Assembly: GCA_964587655.1 (NCBI GenBank)
Contig: CAZPMT010000020.1
Span: forward strand, 1 to 59,162
Length of the DNA: 59,162 nucleotides
From: CAZPMT01 sp964587655
GTDB taxonomy: Bacteria > Hydrogenedentota > Hydrogenedentia > Hydrogenedentales > SLHB01
Reading direction: 5' to 3'
Shown: positions 15,683 through 25,039 of the stretch, piece after piece
Numbering within the stretch: position 1 is the stretch's first letter
Layout: each line of letters opens with the position of its first letter
Program-made: the position numbers and the translations under genes
Notes under the pieces: generated by a model
What the model was told of the DNA's origin: nothing
The model's input: the letters and a program-made list of their open reading frames with translations, nothing else
The model's database searches: none

Positions 15683-17890
15683 ATGTCGTCGAAAATACCA
15701 GCGCGACTATCCTCGACATCGAATATCATCCTTATAGTGTGCGTCGGCGCATGCATGATGTTCTGCGTCCTGTGCGCGCCAATGATAATGGGACGGATCT
15801 ATATCGAGGATGACCTGTCCGCCTTCAACCTGCCGCTACGATACTTCTACCAGGACTGTCTGAAGCATGGCGACAGCCCCGTCTGGATGCCTGGGATGTT
15901 CTGCGGCTTCTACCTCCACGGCGAGGGCCAGGCCGGGATGTTCCACCCTGAGCACTATCTCCTGTATCGATTCCTGCCCCTGCGGATCGCCTTCAACCTT
16001 GAACTGCTCATCAACTATCCGCTTCTCTTCTTCGGCGCGTTTCTGCTCCTCCGACGCTGGCGGATCCCCGCGCACGCGGCCCTGTTTTCCGCGATGATCT
16101 TCACGTTCTGCGGCTTCAACATGACGAACTACATCCACATCATGATACCTTCCGTCATCGCGTACATGCCGTGGCTGCTCATCCTCATCGACGCCGCGAT
16201 GCGAACCACGGACCGCCGCGTTCTGGCCGCGTGCTCGCTCGGCGTCACGTTGCTGACCGCGCTCCAATTCCTCCTCGGCTTCCCGCAATGCGTGTACCTC
16301 TCTTCCCTGATCGAGGGCCTCTACGTCGCGTACCTCCTCACGCTGCGGCGAAACTACGTTGCCGTGTTCGTTCTCGGTATCGCAAAGGTCCTGTCCGTGT
16401 TCCTCGCCGCCACGCAGATACTCCCGCAACTCGACGCGGCGAACCACTCGATCCGCCTGGCGCCGTCGTTCCAGTTTGTCATGGCCGGCTCGATGCACCC
16501 CGCCAACCTGCTCCAGTTCTTCAGCCCCTACCTCTTCAATCGCCACGGCTGGACCAACGACCTCTCGCAGTTCTGGGACCCGCCCTACTTCGGCGCGCTC
16601 GCACCCGTGCTGCTCGTATGGATCGTCCTGCGCTTCTCCAAATCGACGTATACGCGGCGCCTCACACTCGCGTGCGCACTGCTCGCCGCGCTCGGAATTG
16701 TCCTCGCACTCGGCGAGTACGGTTACCTGTATCGCCTCGTCGCCCACGTCCCGCTCCTCGGCAAGTTCCGCAATCCGTCGCGCCACATGCTGATGTTTCA
16801 TTTCTCGTTAGCCGTGCTGCTCGCCCTCGCGCTGGCCGATCTCGTTAACATGGTCATTCGCGACGGGAAAACGCCGTGGCGGCGGCTGTCCTTTCTCGCC
16901 CTGCCGTTCACAATCAGTCTCTCGATCGCCGTGGGCGTAACTTGGCTCAGGGCAAATGCGGATTCCCCCGCCCTATCATCCATCGAAAAGCACTTTGCTC
17001 CGACATCGAACGTGTGGATTGGCCCGGCGCTGCTGGCCGTCGCCACGATGCTCACCATGGCCGCCGCGAGAGGCCGACGCCTTGCCGTGACCGCGCTCGT
17101 CGTGTTCGCCATTGCCGACGTCTCGCTTTACTCCCTGCGCCACAAGCCCAGCGCCGGCCTCGATGCGTTCATTGCAGACATTGAAGCGCCGCCACGCTCC
17201 GACGGATATCGCATCGACCCGGACTATCGTCCCGTGTGGGCCTACACCGGCCCCACGATGAAAGGCTATCGCGTCGTGCACGGGTACGCCGCACTCAATC
17301 CAACCAACGAACTCGATTACTACAATCAAGTCGCCGCACTCCGCGTGGCGGGCGTCAAATGGCGCAAAACCCGCCACGGCGCCGCACCCGAGTTGGCCCA
17401 GGCCGCGGATCGTGGCATCCCATGGCTTGAAGTGCCCAACCCGATGCCACGCGCACGGCTCCTGTCGAACGCCGTCGTCAGCACTGATCCCTACCACGAC
17501 ATCGACAAGATCGACATCGCGTCCACGGCTCTCGTTGAAGCGCCGGTCTCGCTGTCCGGCGAACCTGGTGCGGTGGCGGCCCAACCCGCCCTGGATCGCC
17601 CCGGCGAAATTATCTGGGACGTATCATCGCAAGGCCGGCAGTTGTTCGCGATCGCGGAAAGATACCACTCTGGCTGGCGCGCGACCATCGACGGTGCCCC
17701 AACCCCCCTACTCAGAACGAACGGCGATTTCCTCGGCTGTATCGTTCCCCCCGGCGATCACCGGATCCACCTGCGCTTCGCCCCGCCGCATCTCCGCTAC
17801 GGCATTTACCTGACTCTTGCCGGAATCGTGCTCACAGGCGCATTCCACCTGCTCGTGTACCGTTTCGCCTATAGATCCATCGCTCGATAA
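15683..17890 (+). CDS. Large polytopic membrane protein, YfhO/glycosyltransferase-like
   Basis: A protein of 735 residues with about a dozen hydrophobic segments in the first 450 residues and a C-terminal soluble region of about 280 residues. The early loop motif DSPVWMPGMFCGFYLHGEGQ, the later GEYGYLYRLVAHVPLLGKFRNPSRH and the end WRATIDGAPTPLLRTNGDF are typical of YfhO-like membrane proteins. Those are thought to transfer sugars from lipid carriers on the outer face of the membrane. The ATG at 15683 is used; the frame is open much further upstream, but that part overlaps minus-strand genes and is not protein-like. Confidence 0.75.
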   Translation: MSSKIPARLSSTSNIILIVCVGACMMFCVLCAPMIMGRIYIEDDLSAFNLPLRYFYQDCLKHGDSPVWMPGMFCGFYLHGEGQAGMFHPEHYLLYRFLPLRIAFNLELLINYPLLFFGAFLLLRRWRIPAHAALFSAMIFTFCGFNMTNYIHIMIPSVIAYMPWLLILIDAAMRTTDRRVLAACSLGVTLLTALQFLLGFPQCVYLSSLIEGLYVAYLLTLRRNYVAVFVLGIAKVLSVFLAATQILPQLDAANHSIRLAPSFQFVMAGSMHPANLLQFFSPYLFNRHGWTNDLSQFWDPPYFGALAPVLLVWIVLRFSKSTYTRRLTLACALLAALGIVLALGEYGYLYRLVAHVPLLGKFRNPSRHMLMFHFSLAVLLALALADLVNMVIRDGKTPWRRLSFLALPFTISLSIAVGVTWLRANADSPALSSIEKHFAPTSNVWIGPALLAVATMLTMAAARGRRLAVTALVVFAIADVSLYSLRHKPSAGLDAFIADIEAPPRSDGYRIDPDYRPVWAYTGPTMKGYRVVHGYAALNPTNELDYYNQVAALRVAGVKWRKTRHGAAPELAQAADRGIPWLEVPNPMPRARLLSNAVVSTDPYHDIDKIDIASTALVEAPVSLSGEPGAVAAQPALDRPGEIIWDVSSQGRQLFAIAERYHSGWRATIDGAPTPLLRTNGDFLGCIVPPGDHRIHLRFAPPHLRYGIYLTLAGIVLTGAFHLLVYRFAYRSIAR

Positions 17891-17919
17891 GGCTACAAGT
17901 TTTCCACCCAGGTCATTGT

Positions 17920-20319
17920 CTAGTTGGAGATCGCTTTACGATCGGATTCAGACACGGCTCTGACCCGATACTTGTGGTTGGGCGTCGTCTGAAAACGGAT
18001 TCTTCCCTCGCGCGTCGCCGCGGGGACTTCGTTGGCTGTTTCGAGATCGATGACCTTGATCAATTCGTCCGGCCATGGCATTGCCAGCGTGCACGGGTTG
18101 CCCGCGAGTGAAAGAAGCGTAAGAGATTGGACGCGTCCGCCGCCGCGTTCGGCCGAGACTACGAACGCGCCTTGCGCGCCAAGCTTCTCGAACGCGCCCG
18201 CGAAATCCGGCGGCACGCATGGAAAAACGCGAATGATCCCCGTGTGCGACTGGATGAAATTCTCCACCGCGAAGCCGTCGGACGATTCCCATATGCCGAG
18301 GCGCCTGCGGACGCCGCGCAGATATCCCCGGTGCGGTTCCCAGACGTTGATCGACTTCAGCGTGCGGCGCGCGACCTCGATCTGCTCCGCTGGCGAGTCG
18401 ATGCCGATATCATCTCCCCAAAACACCGCCGAGAGAGGAACCGGGATGTTGTACTCCATGGGCTGTGCGCCCGCGACGTCGATGAAGATCGGTCCCTCCG
18501 GCGTATCGACCGTCGGGTACGGCGGCATGTGTTCCGCGATATCCCGCCAACGCGCCGCTTCGCCGGCATCCGCTCCGAGGATCTCCGCAGCCTTCGCCGC
18601 CGCCCGAAGATGATACCGGACGAGCGTAATCGAGGACTGCGTGTCCGTGTTGCACGCCAGGTCTTTGCAGATCCCGCGGTGTTCCGGCGACACCGTCGGG
18701 AACACGTGATACAAGCCATCGTCGCCGCGCTTGAGAAAACCCGCGTAGAAACGGGCGCCCTCGCGCAGAACGGGATATGCCATGTCGCGCAAGAAATCCG
18801 CGTCATACGTGTACAGGAACCGCAGCCAGAAAGGCTTCGAGATCAGCGCGGTGATCTCGATGCTCTGTTCCCACGTCATGTGCGTGTGGATGACCGTGCC
18901 GGCCTTGAGTGGATAGTGCACCAGAGGGAACATCGCGCCGGAGCACCCATACACCTCGCGCGCGTTGCTCTGCGCCATCGGAAGCAGGTTCAGAATCATG
19001 CGGAAATACGAATCAAGCACGTCGAACTGCCGCTGAATGCACAAGCCCGTAGCCTCGATCTCGTTGAAATGGAAATCCGCATGCCACATCGAGGAGTCTT
19101 GGCAACAGAACTTCGTGCTGTCCACGGAGCACAACGGGATATCGCCGTAGAATCCGTCCGGACGTATGCGATATGGGACGCCGCCCCAAGGAACGTCGAG
19201 TTTGAACAACCCGTCGTCCGTCCACGCCTTCGCATGAGGCTGAGTTTTGAAAGCGTCAAGGCGCTTGGCATGTTCTTCGTAGAGCGCCGCCGTTCCCATT
19301 GTCATCGCTTCCGCCAGGTCCCACCGCGCACGCGCTAATACGTCGGGATCGTCCTGCGTCGTAACAACAGTGGCCATGATCCCGAACGGCCCGCCCGGCG
19401 AATCGAACGATGCCGTGGATGCCGCCCCGGGCGATTCGTTGATTGGCGTGAAACGTTTTGTCAGGCCGTGGCTGATGCGCCCTTCACGTTCCGCGACCAT
19501 CGCAGTGCCGAGTCCGGTGACGCCCTCGCTGATCTCGCAAGTCGCGGGCAGGCTCACGCGCGCGGCAAGTAGACTGGTGAATCCGTTCGGAAACGTCTGT
19601 TCCGCGGGGAAGTCTTGCGCCACCCAAAACACCTCTTCCGTCTGACCGGCCCTAGGCATCGGCAATTGCTCGAAGTCATTTGGCGAGTGGCCGCCGCCGA
19701 GTGTCGGATGAAGTTCACCGCCCGGCACAATCGTGTCGCGGTGCCTCTGGAGCCGCACGGCGAAGTCGCCCTTCTCGAGACCGGCCGACTCGCCGTCAAT
19801 GACGATGAGATTGCGGATGGCGCTGACAAACACACGCATCCGCAGTTTCTTCCCCGCCTTTGACGCTGTGAGCTGTATGGATCGATCGTCATTCTGCACT
19901 TCGAGCGTTCCGTCAGGCCGAAGAAACGGCATCATGAAAATGATCTGTCCGGACGGTTTCGGACATGGAAAGTCGTGCGAGTTGTAGGCCGTGTAGTAGG
20001 AGGCGCCGTTGATGACCTTCGGGTCGCCCGCCTTCGCCCGCTCGACGATGTCCTGAAGCGCAATAACAGGTTCCGGCAAAGGCGGATTGCGCCGGTCCCA
20101 AACGTCGCTTTTCCCGACGCTCAGCGTCGGGGCCGAATCCGGCCCCCACACTATGATGCCGATGTCGTCGTTGCACAATCGCCGATCACCCGGCTCCATG
20201 CCGAGCACGGACGTCTCAGCGGCGCAAACCGAAAACGCGGGAATCGTCAACAATAATGCAAGCGTGATGCCGGCAGTCCACGTATCCAATTGAAAAACTC
20301 CATTGTTTCCGCCGGGCAT
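17920..20319 (-). CDS. Exported glycoside-hydrolase-like protein, (alpha/alpha)6-barrel type
   Basis: An exported protein of 799 residues. The N-terminal signal peptide has the hydrophobic core ITLALLLTIPAFSVCAAE. The following region is beta-rich and then a large helical domain contains WHADFHFNEIEATG, VHYPLKAGTVIHTHMTWEQ, a PVLREGARFYAGFL segment and DGFAVENFIQSHTG. This arrangement resembles GH95/GH65-type enzymes with a beta-sandwich plus (alpha/alpha)6 barrel, so fucoside or other glycoside cleavage is possible. The exact family and substrate are not recognised. The ATG at 20319 is chosen because of a GGTGG site just upstream; an ATG at 20331 is also possible. Confidence 0.65.
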   Translation of the reverse strand: MPGGNNGVFQLDTWTAGITLALLLTIPAFSVCAAETSVLGMEPGDRRLCNDDIGIIVWGPDSAPTLSVGKSDVWDRRNPPLPEPVIALQDIVERAKAGDPKVINGASYYTAYNSHDFPCPKPSGQIIFMMPFLRPDGTLEVQNDDRSIQLTASKAGKKLRMRVFVSAIRNLIVIDGESAGLEKGDFAVRLQRHRDTIVPGGELHPTLGGGHSPNDFEQLPMPRAGQTEEVFWVAQDFPAEQTFPNGFTSLLAARVSLPATCEISEGVTGLGTAMVAEREGRISHGLTKRFTPINESPGAASTASFDSPGGPFGIMATVVTTQDDPDVLARARWDLAEAMTMGTAALYEEHAKRLDAFKTQPHAKAWTDDGLFKLDVPWGGVPYRIRPDGFYGDIPLCSVDSTKFCCQDSSMWHADFHFNEIEATGLCIQRQFDVLDSYFRMILNLLPMAQSNAREVYGCSGAMFPLVHYPLKAGTVIHTHMTWEQSIEITALISKPFWLRFLYTYDADFLRDMAYPVLREGARFYAGFLKRGDDGLYHVFPTVSPEHRGICKDLACNTDTQSSITLVRYHLRAAAKAAEILGADAGEAARWRDIAEHMPPYPTVDTPEGPIFIDVAGAQPMEYNIPVPLSAVFWGDDIGIDSPAEQIEVARRTLKSINVWEPHRGYLRGVRRRLGIWESSDGFAVENFIQSHTGIIRVFPCVPPDFAGAFEKLGAQGAFVVSAERGGGRVQSLTLLSLAGNPCTLAMPWPDELIKVIDLETANEVPAATREGRIRFQTTPNHKYRVRAVSESDRKAISN

Positions 20320-20423
20320 TGTACCACCCATTATCGGCACAGCACGAAAACGAAGGGATCGGAGGATTCCGTTCTTGTACGGCGTGCGCTTTGCTGGCAT
20401 CATTGCGTAGGGAGGAAATGTTC

Positions 20424-21569
20424 ATGACGGGAAAGGAATGTGTTCGCCGGACAATAGATCGTCAGCCCGCGCCCTATGTCCCGCTCGGATTCTATGTCGT
20501 TGATTACGACACCATCGAGGCGGTTATCGGGCGCGAAACGTACGTGCGGAACAAGATCAAATGCCAGCTCGCGTTCTGGGAGGGCCGGCGCGATGAAGTC
20601 GTCGACAGCCTCAAACGGGACACGGTCGAATTCTTTCAGAGAATCGATTGCTGCGATCTGATCACGTTTAAGGAAGCCCTTGCCGCGCCGCCAAGGAACT
20701 GGCAGCCGCCAAAGGTGAAATGCATCGCGGATAACTGCTGGGAGGACGAAGAGGGAGGGATTTGGCAAGCGTCTGATTTGACGAATGACATCACGCGCGT
20801 GAAAGCCCCGGACCGCGTCACGCACGCCACGCCGAAAGTCGAGGACTACCATGGGCCGGTCGAGGAGCCTCCGCCGGACCCGTCAGTGTTCGAGCCGTGG
20901 GACTACGTCATCGAGCGTCTTGGCCGCGATCGTTACATCGCCGGGGCAAGCGGCGGCCTTACGGCGATGATTGATCTTCCCGGCCAATCGGGCGGGCTTG
21001 TGTCGTACTATCTGATGCCGGAAGTCGTGAAGGCGGCCTCGCGCCGCTCGGTGTCGGTGCAGAATCTCCGCGACGCCTGGTGGATCCGCCGCGGTCAGGA
21101 CGGCGTCCTCATGGAGCAGGACATGGCCTCGAGCAAAGCCCCGATGATCTCGCCGGATCTTTTCCGCGAGTTCTGTTTCGATGCGATGAAGGAACGTATC
21201 GGAGAAGTCCGGGCGCAAGGTCAACAAGTCATCCTGCACAATTGCGGGAACAACCGCATACTCATGGATCAGTTCATCGAGGCCGGCCTACAGTGCTACC
21301 AATCATTGCAGAGCATTCCGGACATGGACCTCGGCGCGCTCAAGCGGGACTTCGGCAAGCACCTTGCCTTCTGGGGCGGGATCCCCGTCGAGGATTTGAT
21401 CGCCGGAACGCCCGAGGACTGCCGAAGGAGCGTGCGCCGCGCGATGCAGGCCGGTGCGCACGGCGGAGGATTCATTCTGGGACCGAGCCACTCGATAGCA
21501 AAAGGCACGCGCTACGACAACTTCATGGCCGTGTTGGACGAGTACGTGCGCCTGCGGGATAAAGTATGA
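20424..21569 (+). CDS. Uroporphyrinogen decarboxylase-like protein (URO-D/MtaA superfamily)
   Basis: A 381-residue cytoplasmic TIM-barrel protein. It has VILHNCGNNRILMDQFIEAG, where His and Cys could bind zinc as in corrinoid:coenzyme M methyltransferases, and the late AFWGGIPVEDLI plus GGGFILGPSH, all typical of the URO-D superfamily. Outside haem synthesis such proteins often act as methyltransferases, but no corrinoid protein is nearby, so the reaction is unknown. The ATG at 20424 has GGAGG eight bases upstream. It is divergent from the exported hydrolase, with about 104 bases between starts. Confidence 0.85.
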   Translation: MTGKECVRRTIDRQPAPYVPLGFYVVDYDTIEAVIGRETYVRNKIKCQLAFWEGRRDEVVDSLKRDTVEFFQRIDCCDLITFKEALAAPPRNWQPPKVKCIADNCWEDEEGGIWQASDLTNDITRVKAPDRVTHATPKVEDYHGPVEEPPPDPSVFEPWDYVIERLGRDRYIAGASGGLTAMIDLPGQSGGLVSYYLMPEVVKAASRRSVSVQNLRDAWWIRRGQDGVLMEQDMASSKAPMISPDLFREFCFDAMKERIGEVRAQGQQVILHNCGNNRILMDQFIEAGLQCYQSLQSIPDMDLGALKRDFGKHLAFWGGIPVEDLIAGTPEDCRRSVRRAMQAGAHGGGFILGPSHSIAKGTRYDNFMAVLDEYVRLRDKV

Positions 21570-21594
21570 TCAGCCGTTGTGAAGGAAGAAAGCC

Positions 21595-23439
21595 ATGAGT
21601 GACACACTGGGCGCGATCCTGGAGGAATACGAGAAGCGGCTCCGCGACCTGCGCAACGCGACGCTCAGCGCCCCCTCGGTGAATGACGCGCTCTTCGACG
21701 GCTTCGACGCATGGGAACGCCTGCTCACCTTCAAACTCGCGCCGCGGCTTGCAGGCGAGGGTTGTCTCATCGTCGCCGTTGCAGGCGGGACGAACACGGG
21801 CAAATCCTCCATCTTCAATGCGCTTATCAGGCGCGCGCTGAGTCCCGTCTCGCCCCACGGCGCATACACCCGCCGCACCCTGGTCGCCGCAAACGCCGTC
21901 CGTCACGCGCAGTGCGTCGAGGCGGGCAAGCTCCTGCCCGACCGTTTCGCGCCGCAGCCATGGGACGAGTCAAACCCCGCGCTCGTGAGCACCGAGACCA
22001 CGCCGCCCATGACGGTCTTCGTCGCCAGGCACGACGAACTGCCGGACCGCATGGTCGTTCTCGACACGCCGGACATCGATTCCGTCGTGACGACGAACTG
22101 GGAACTCGCAAAGACCATCCGCGAGGCCGGCGACGTGATGGTGGCGGTCATCACCGCGCAGAAATATGCCGACAAGTGCGTCGTCGATTTCTTTCGAGAA
22201 GCATTCGAAAGCGGACGCCTCATCGTGCCCGTGATGAACCTCTTGGAAGATACCGCGCCGGCCCGAGGGATCGCCCGACGCCAGATCTCGGATTTCTTCG
22301 CGTACATTCTGGCGCCATATCGGGAGAGCGAGGCTCCCGCCGAGCCGTATGAAGGCCCGGCATTCGTTCTTCCGCGATCTTCGAGCGCCGCAAACGCGCT
22401 GTTGCCTTGTCCCGTGGCCTTGGACAACCCGGACCTCACACTCATGTCTTACTTGACGTCAATTGACGCCCTCGCGCTCAAAAACAAGATCCTCCGCGAA
22501 AGCCTCGAACATTTCACGGAACAGGGCGAGGGCTTCCTTGCGCGCGCGGCGATCGTTCACGGCGCGGTGCAGTCGTGCATTCGGCGGATCGAGGGACTCG
22601 CCCGCGCGGCCGCCGCAAATTACACACCAAAGCCCGGGCGTGAGGTCCTCACGGTCGTCTACGAGTTCATACAACAGCACGCGCACTGGCCGGACCGCAT
22701 GCTCGGCGCGGCTACCGCGCAGGTCTTGAAGATCCCGGACCGGTTTGTCAAGAGCTTCCGCAGGATGTTCTCGAAAAAAGCCGGGCCTCTCTATTCCGAG
22801 GAACAGTTCACGCAGGAACGTACGCGGAAACTCAAAGAGATCATCCACGCACTGTACGGCGGCTGCATCGCCTCCGCCAGAGAACTCCGGAGGCAGTTCC
22901 CATACGCCGCCGTCGTCGTTGAAGAAGGCTTGAAAGATCTGGAACCCACTCGCGTCGCCGAAACGGTCGCCGGGGAAACGCTTGATACAGCGTCCTACAT
23001 CGGCCCTTACAAAACCTTCGCTTACCAGGAGCTCGAGGCGCGCTGGCGGGAATGGCGCTTTCGATGGAAAGTCCGATTGCTTTACGACTTTGGCTTGCTG
23101 GGATCGTGGGCCGGCGTGCTTGTGCTCCTCTCGGTCAAGGGTTGGGCGCCGGGTTTGCCTCTCTCGGAGATCTTGGCATCGTTCACCGTTCCGGTCGCAC
23201 AGCACACCGTCACACACGCGGCCCTGTACCTTTGGGGAGACAAGCTTGCCGGCTTGATCGATCGTTGGCAAAGCCTCCAGCGCGCCGCGTTGGAACGCGC
23301 CATTCTGACGCACCTCACCCACCCCGCTTTGGGCGCCCTGCGCGAAGTCGATGCCGCCCTAAACGAACACATGAATCGCATGAAGGAGTTGAACAAGCAA
23401 TGTCAGCAATCCAGCTCGGCGAAGTCATCGAGAGACTGA
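21595..23439 (+). CDS. Membrane-associated dynamin-like GTPase, first of a pair
   Basis: A 614-residue protein with a P-loop GTPase domain: G1 GGTNTGKSS at 64-72 and G3 DTPDID at 157-162. A canonical NKxD motif is not seen; VPVMNLLED is at the expected place. A helical region follows, and a hydrophobic hairpin (about 500-560) includes LLGSWAGVLVLLSV. This resembles bacterial dynamin-like or YfjP-like GTPases that bind or remodel membranes. It starts 25 bases after the URO-D-like gene and overlaps the second GTPase gene by 40 bases, so the two are probably translated together and may form a heteromer. Confidence 0.8.
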   Translation: MSDTLGAILEEYEKRLRDLRNATLSAPSVNDALFDGFDAWERLLTFKLAPRLAGEGCLIVAVAGGTNTGKSSIFNALIRRALSPVSPHGAYTRRTLVAANAVRHAQCVEAGKLLPDRFAPQPWDESNPALVSTETTPPMTVFVARHDELPDRMVVLDTPDIDSVVTTNWELAKTIREAGDVMVAVITAQKYADKCVVDFFREAFESGRLIVPVMNLLEDTAPARGIARRQISDFFAYILAPYRESEAPAEPYEGPAFVLPRSSSAANALLPCPVALDNPDLTLMSYLTSIDALALKNKILRESLEHFTEQGEGFLARAAIVHGAVQSCIRRIEGLARAAAANYTPKPGREVLTVVYEFIQQHAHWPDRMLGAATAQVLKIPDRFVKSFRRMFSKKAGPLYSEEQFTQERTRKLKEIIHALYGGCIASARELRRQFPYAAVVVEEGLKDLEPTRVAETVAGETLDTASYIGPYKTFAYQELEARWREWRFRWKVRLLYDFGLLGSWAGVLVLLSVKGWAPGLPLSEILASFTVPVAQHTVTHAALYLWGDKLAGLIDRWQSLQRAALERAILTHLTHPALGALREVDAALNEHMNRMKELNKQCQQSSSAKSSRD

Positions 23440-25034
23440 ATCGGTTCGCGGCCGACGACGCCGCGTGGGAGCCCCTGGCCGGCGCGCTGCCCGAGGTGCG
23501 GAGCCGGATCGCCTGGCTCCAAGAGCAACACCGGCGCATCCCCAGTCCGCTCGTCGTGCTGCTCTTCGGCGGAACGGGGACCGGCAAGTCCACCTTGCTG
23601 AACGCGCTGGCCGGCGCCGAGATCGCCGATATCGGAGAAATGCGGCCCACCACCGAGACGCCCACCGTGTACCATCCACCGGGAGTCTCGATCGAGTTCG
23701 GATCCGCAACATACGTCGAGGACCATCGCCTCGAAGACCTCATATTGATCGATACACCCGACACCGATTCAATACGGACCGAGCACGCTGAGAGGGTCAT
23801 GTCGATGCTGACCCTCGCCGACGTCGTACTGTTCTGCGGGACCCAGCAGAAATACGCCAACGAGAAAAGTGTCGCCTTGCTGAGACCCGTCATGAACGAG
23901 AGGAAGATCATCCTCGTTCAAACCCACGCCGACGCCACCCCGGACATCCGTGATGATTGGACGGAGCGGATGGTCCGGGAAGGATTCCAGATCGAGCACC
24001 GTTTCCGCATCAGCGCCCTCGAAGCCCTCAGGTCGAAACAGGCAGGAGGATCCCCGGGCGCTGCCTCCGCCGAGTTCGCGGCGCTCGAAGAGCATATCAA
24101 GAGGAAACTACCGCCCGAACGGAGAAGCGTAAAGGAACAGAACCTCGTCGGCGCCGTATCGAACACCATTGACGCGCTATCGCGCTCCCTCGAAGGAAAA
24201 CGAAACGCCCTCGTGGCCTTGAGCGCACGAATCTCGAAGACCGAACAGGAGATCGCGCGAAAAAGCCTCCTCGATATCCAGCGGCAAGTCCTCGATGAGC
24301 CACACGTATGGGTCGTTGCGCTGGCGGAAGTCGTGAGCGAACGCGCATTCGGCCTCATAGGGACCTTGTTCCGAATCTTGCACGGCCTGCGCATGCTGCC
24401 CGCACGCATAACGCGAACGCTGTCTCCCGCCGGATTGCTCCGTCCCCTCTTGTCGACCGCGGCTTCCGGCGCCGGCGACCGCTACCTGCGAACGCTAGCG
24501 GCCTCGTTCTCCGGCGAGCACGCCGAGGCAAGCGCCCATCTCGCGCGGGCGGGATTCGCCGCGGATTCCTTCGATCAATGGAAGAAGGGGTTCGTTGCGG
24601 AGATGAGCGAACACCTCAATCAATATCTGGAGCCGGTCCGCGGCCGGCTTATCAGTCGCGCAAAGGCGCTGACCCGTTGGACGCTTCCTCTGTTCGAAAT
24701 CCTTTGGCTCGCCCCGCTCCTCCTCACCATCGGGTTTCCTCTCTACCATTACTACGCGGCCCTGTTCCGAAACATGGACGTTGTGCTCCCGGAAGTGAAT
24801 TTCCTGTCGAGATCTTTGGGCATGCTCGCGTGCATCATATTCATCGAACTGTTTCTCTATGCGTGCCTGGTGCGCTGGACGGGGCGCGCCTTGCGCAGGC
24901 GGTGCGTGCGATATCTCCGAAAGAGCCTCGATACATCGGGGTTCGGTTTCGCCAAGGCCCGCGGAGAGATCGAAAAGGCGCTCGCGAAGATCAGTGAGTT
25001 GGATCGCGTCCGAGACAACGTAGCCCGAAACTGA
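23400..25034 (+). CDS. Membrane-associated dynamin-like GTPase, second of a pair
   Basis: A 544-residue GTPase with G1 GGTGTGKST at 57-65, a likely G2 threonine in RPTTETPT (82-89) and G3 DTPD at 118-121; the NKxD motif is again unclear. Two hydrophobic segments (about 420-450 and 465-486) make a membrane hairpin near the C-terminus, followed by a basic helical tail. The ATG at 23400 lies inside the end of the upstream GTPase gene with AAGGAG about eleven bases before it. The longer open frame to 23052 only shadows the first gene. Its stop is five bases from the convergent stop at 25040. Confidence 0.82.
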   Translation: MSAIQLGEVIERLNRFAADDAAWEPLAGALPEVRSRIAWLQEQHRRIPSPLVVLLFGGTGTGKSTLLNALAGAEIADIGEMRPTTETPTVYHPPGVSIEFGSATYVEDHRLEDLILIDTPDTDSIRTEHAERVMSMLTLADVVLFCGTQQKYANEKSVALLRPVMNERKIILVQTHADATPDIRDDWTERMVREGFQIEHRFRISALEALRSKQAGGSPGAASAEFAALEEHIKRKLPPERRSVKEQNLVGAVSNTIDALSRSLEGKRNALVALSARISKTEQEIARKSLLDIQRQVLDEPHVWVVALAEVVSERAFGLIGTLFRILHGLRMLPARITRTLSPAGLLRPLLSTAASGAGDRYLRTLAASFSGEHAEASAHLARAGFAADSFDQWKKGFVAEMSEHLNQYLEPVRGRLISRAKALTRWTLPLFEILWLAPLLLTIGFPLYHYYAALFRNMDVVLPEVNFLSRSLGMLACIIFIELFLYACLVRWTGRALRRRCVRYLRKSLDTSGFGFAKARGEIEKALAKISELDRVRDNVARN

Positions 25035-25039
25035 TGCGA

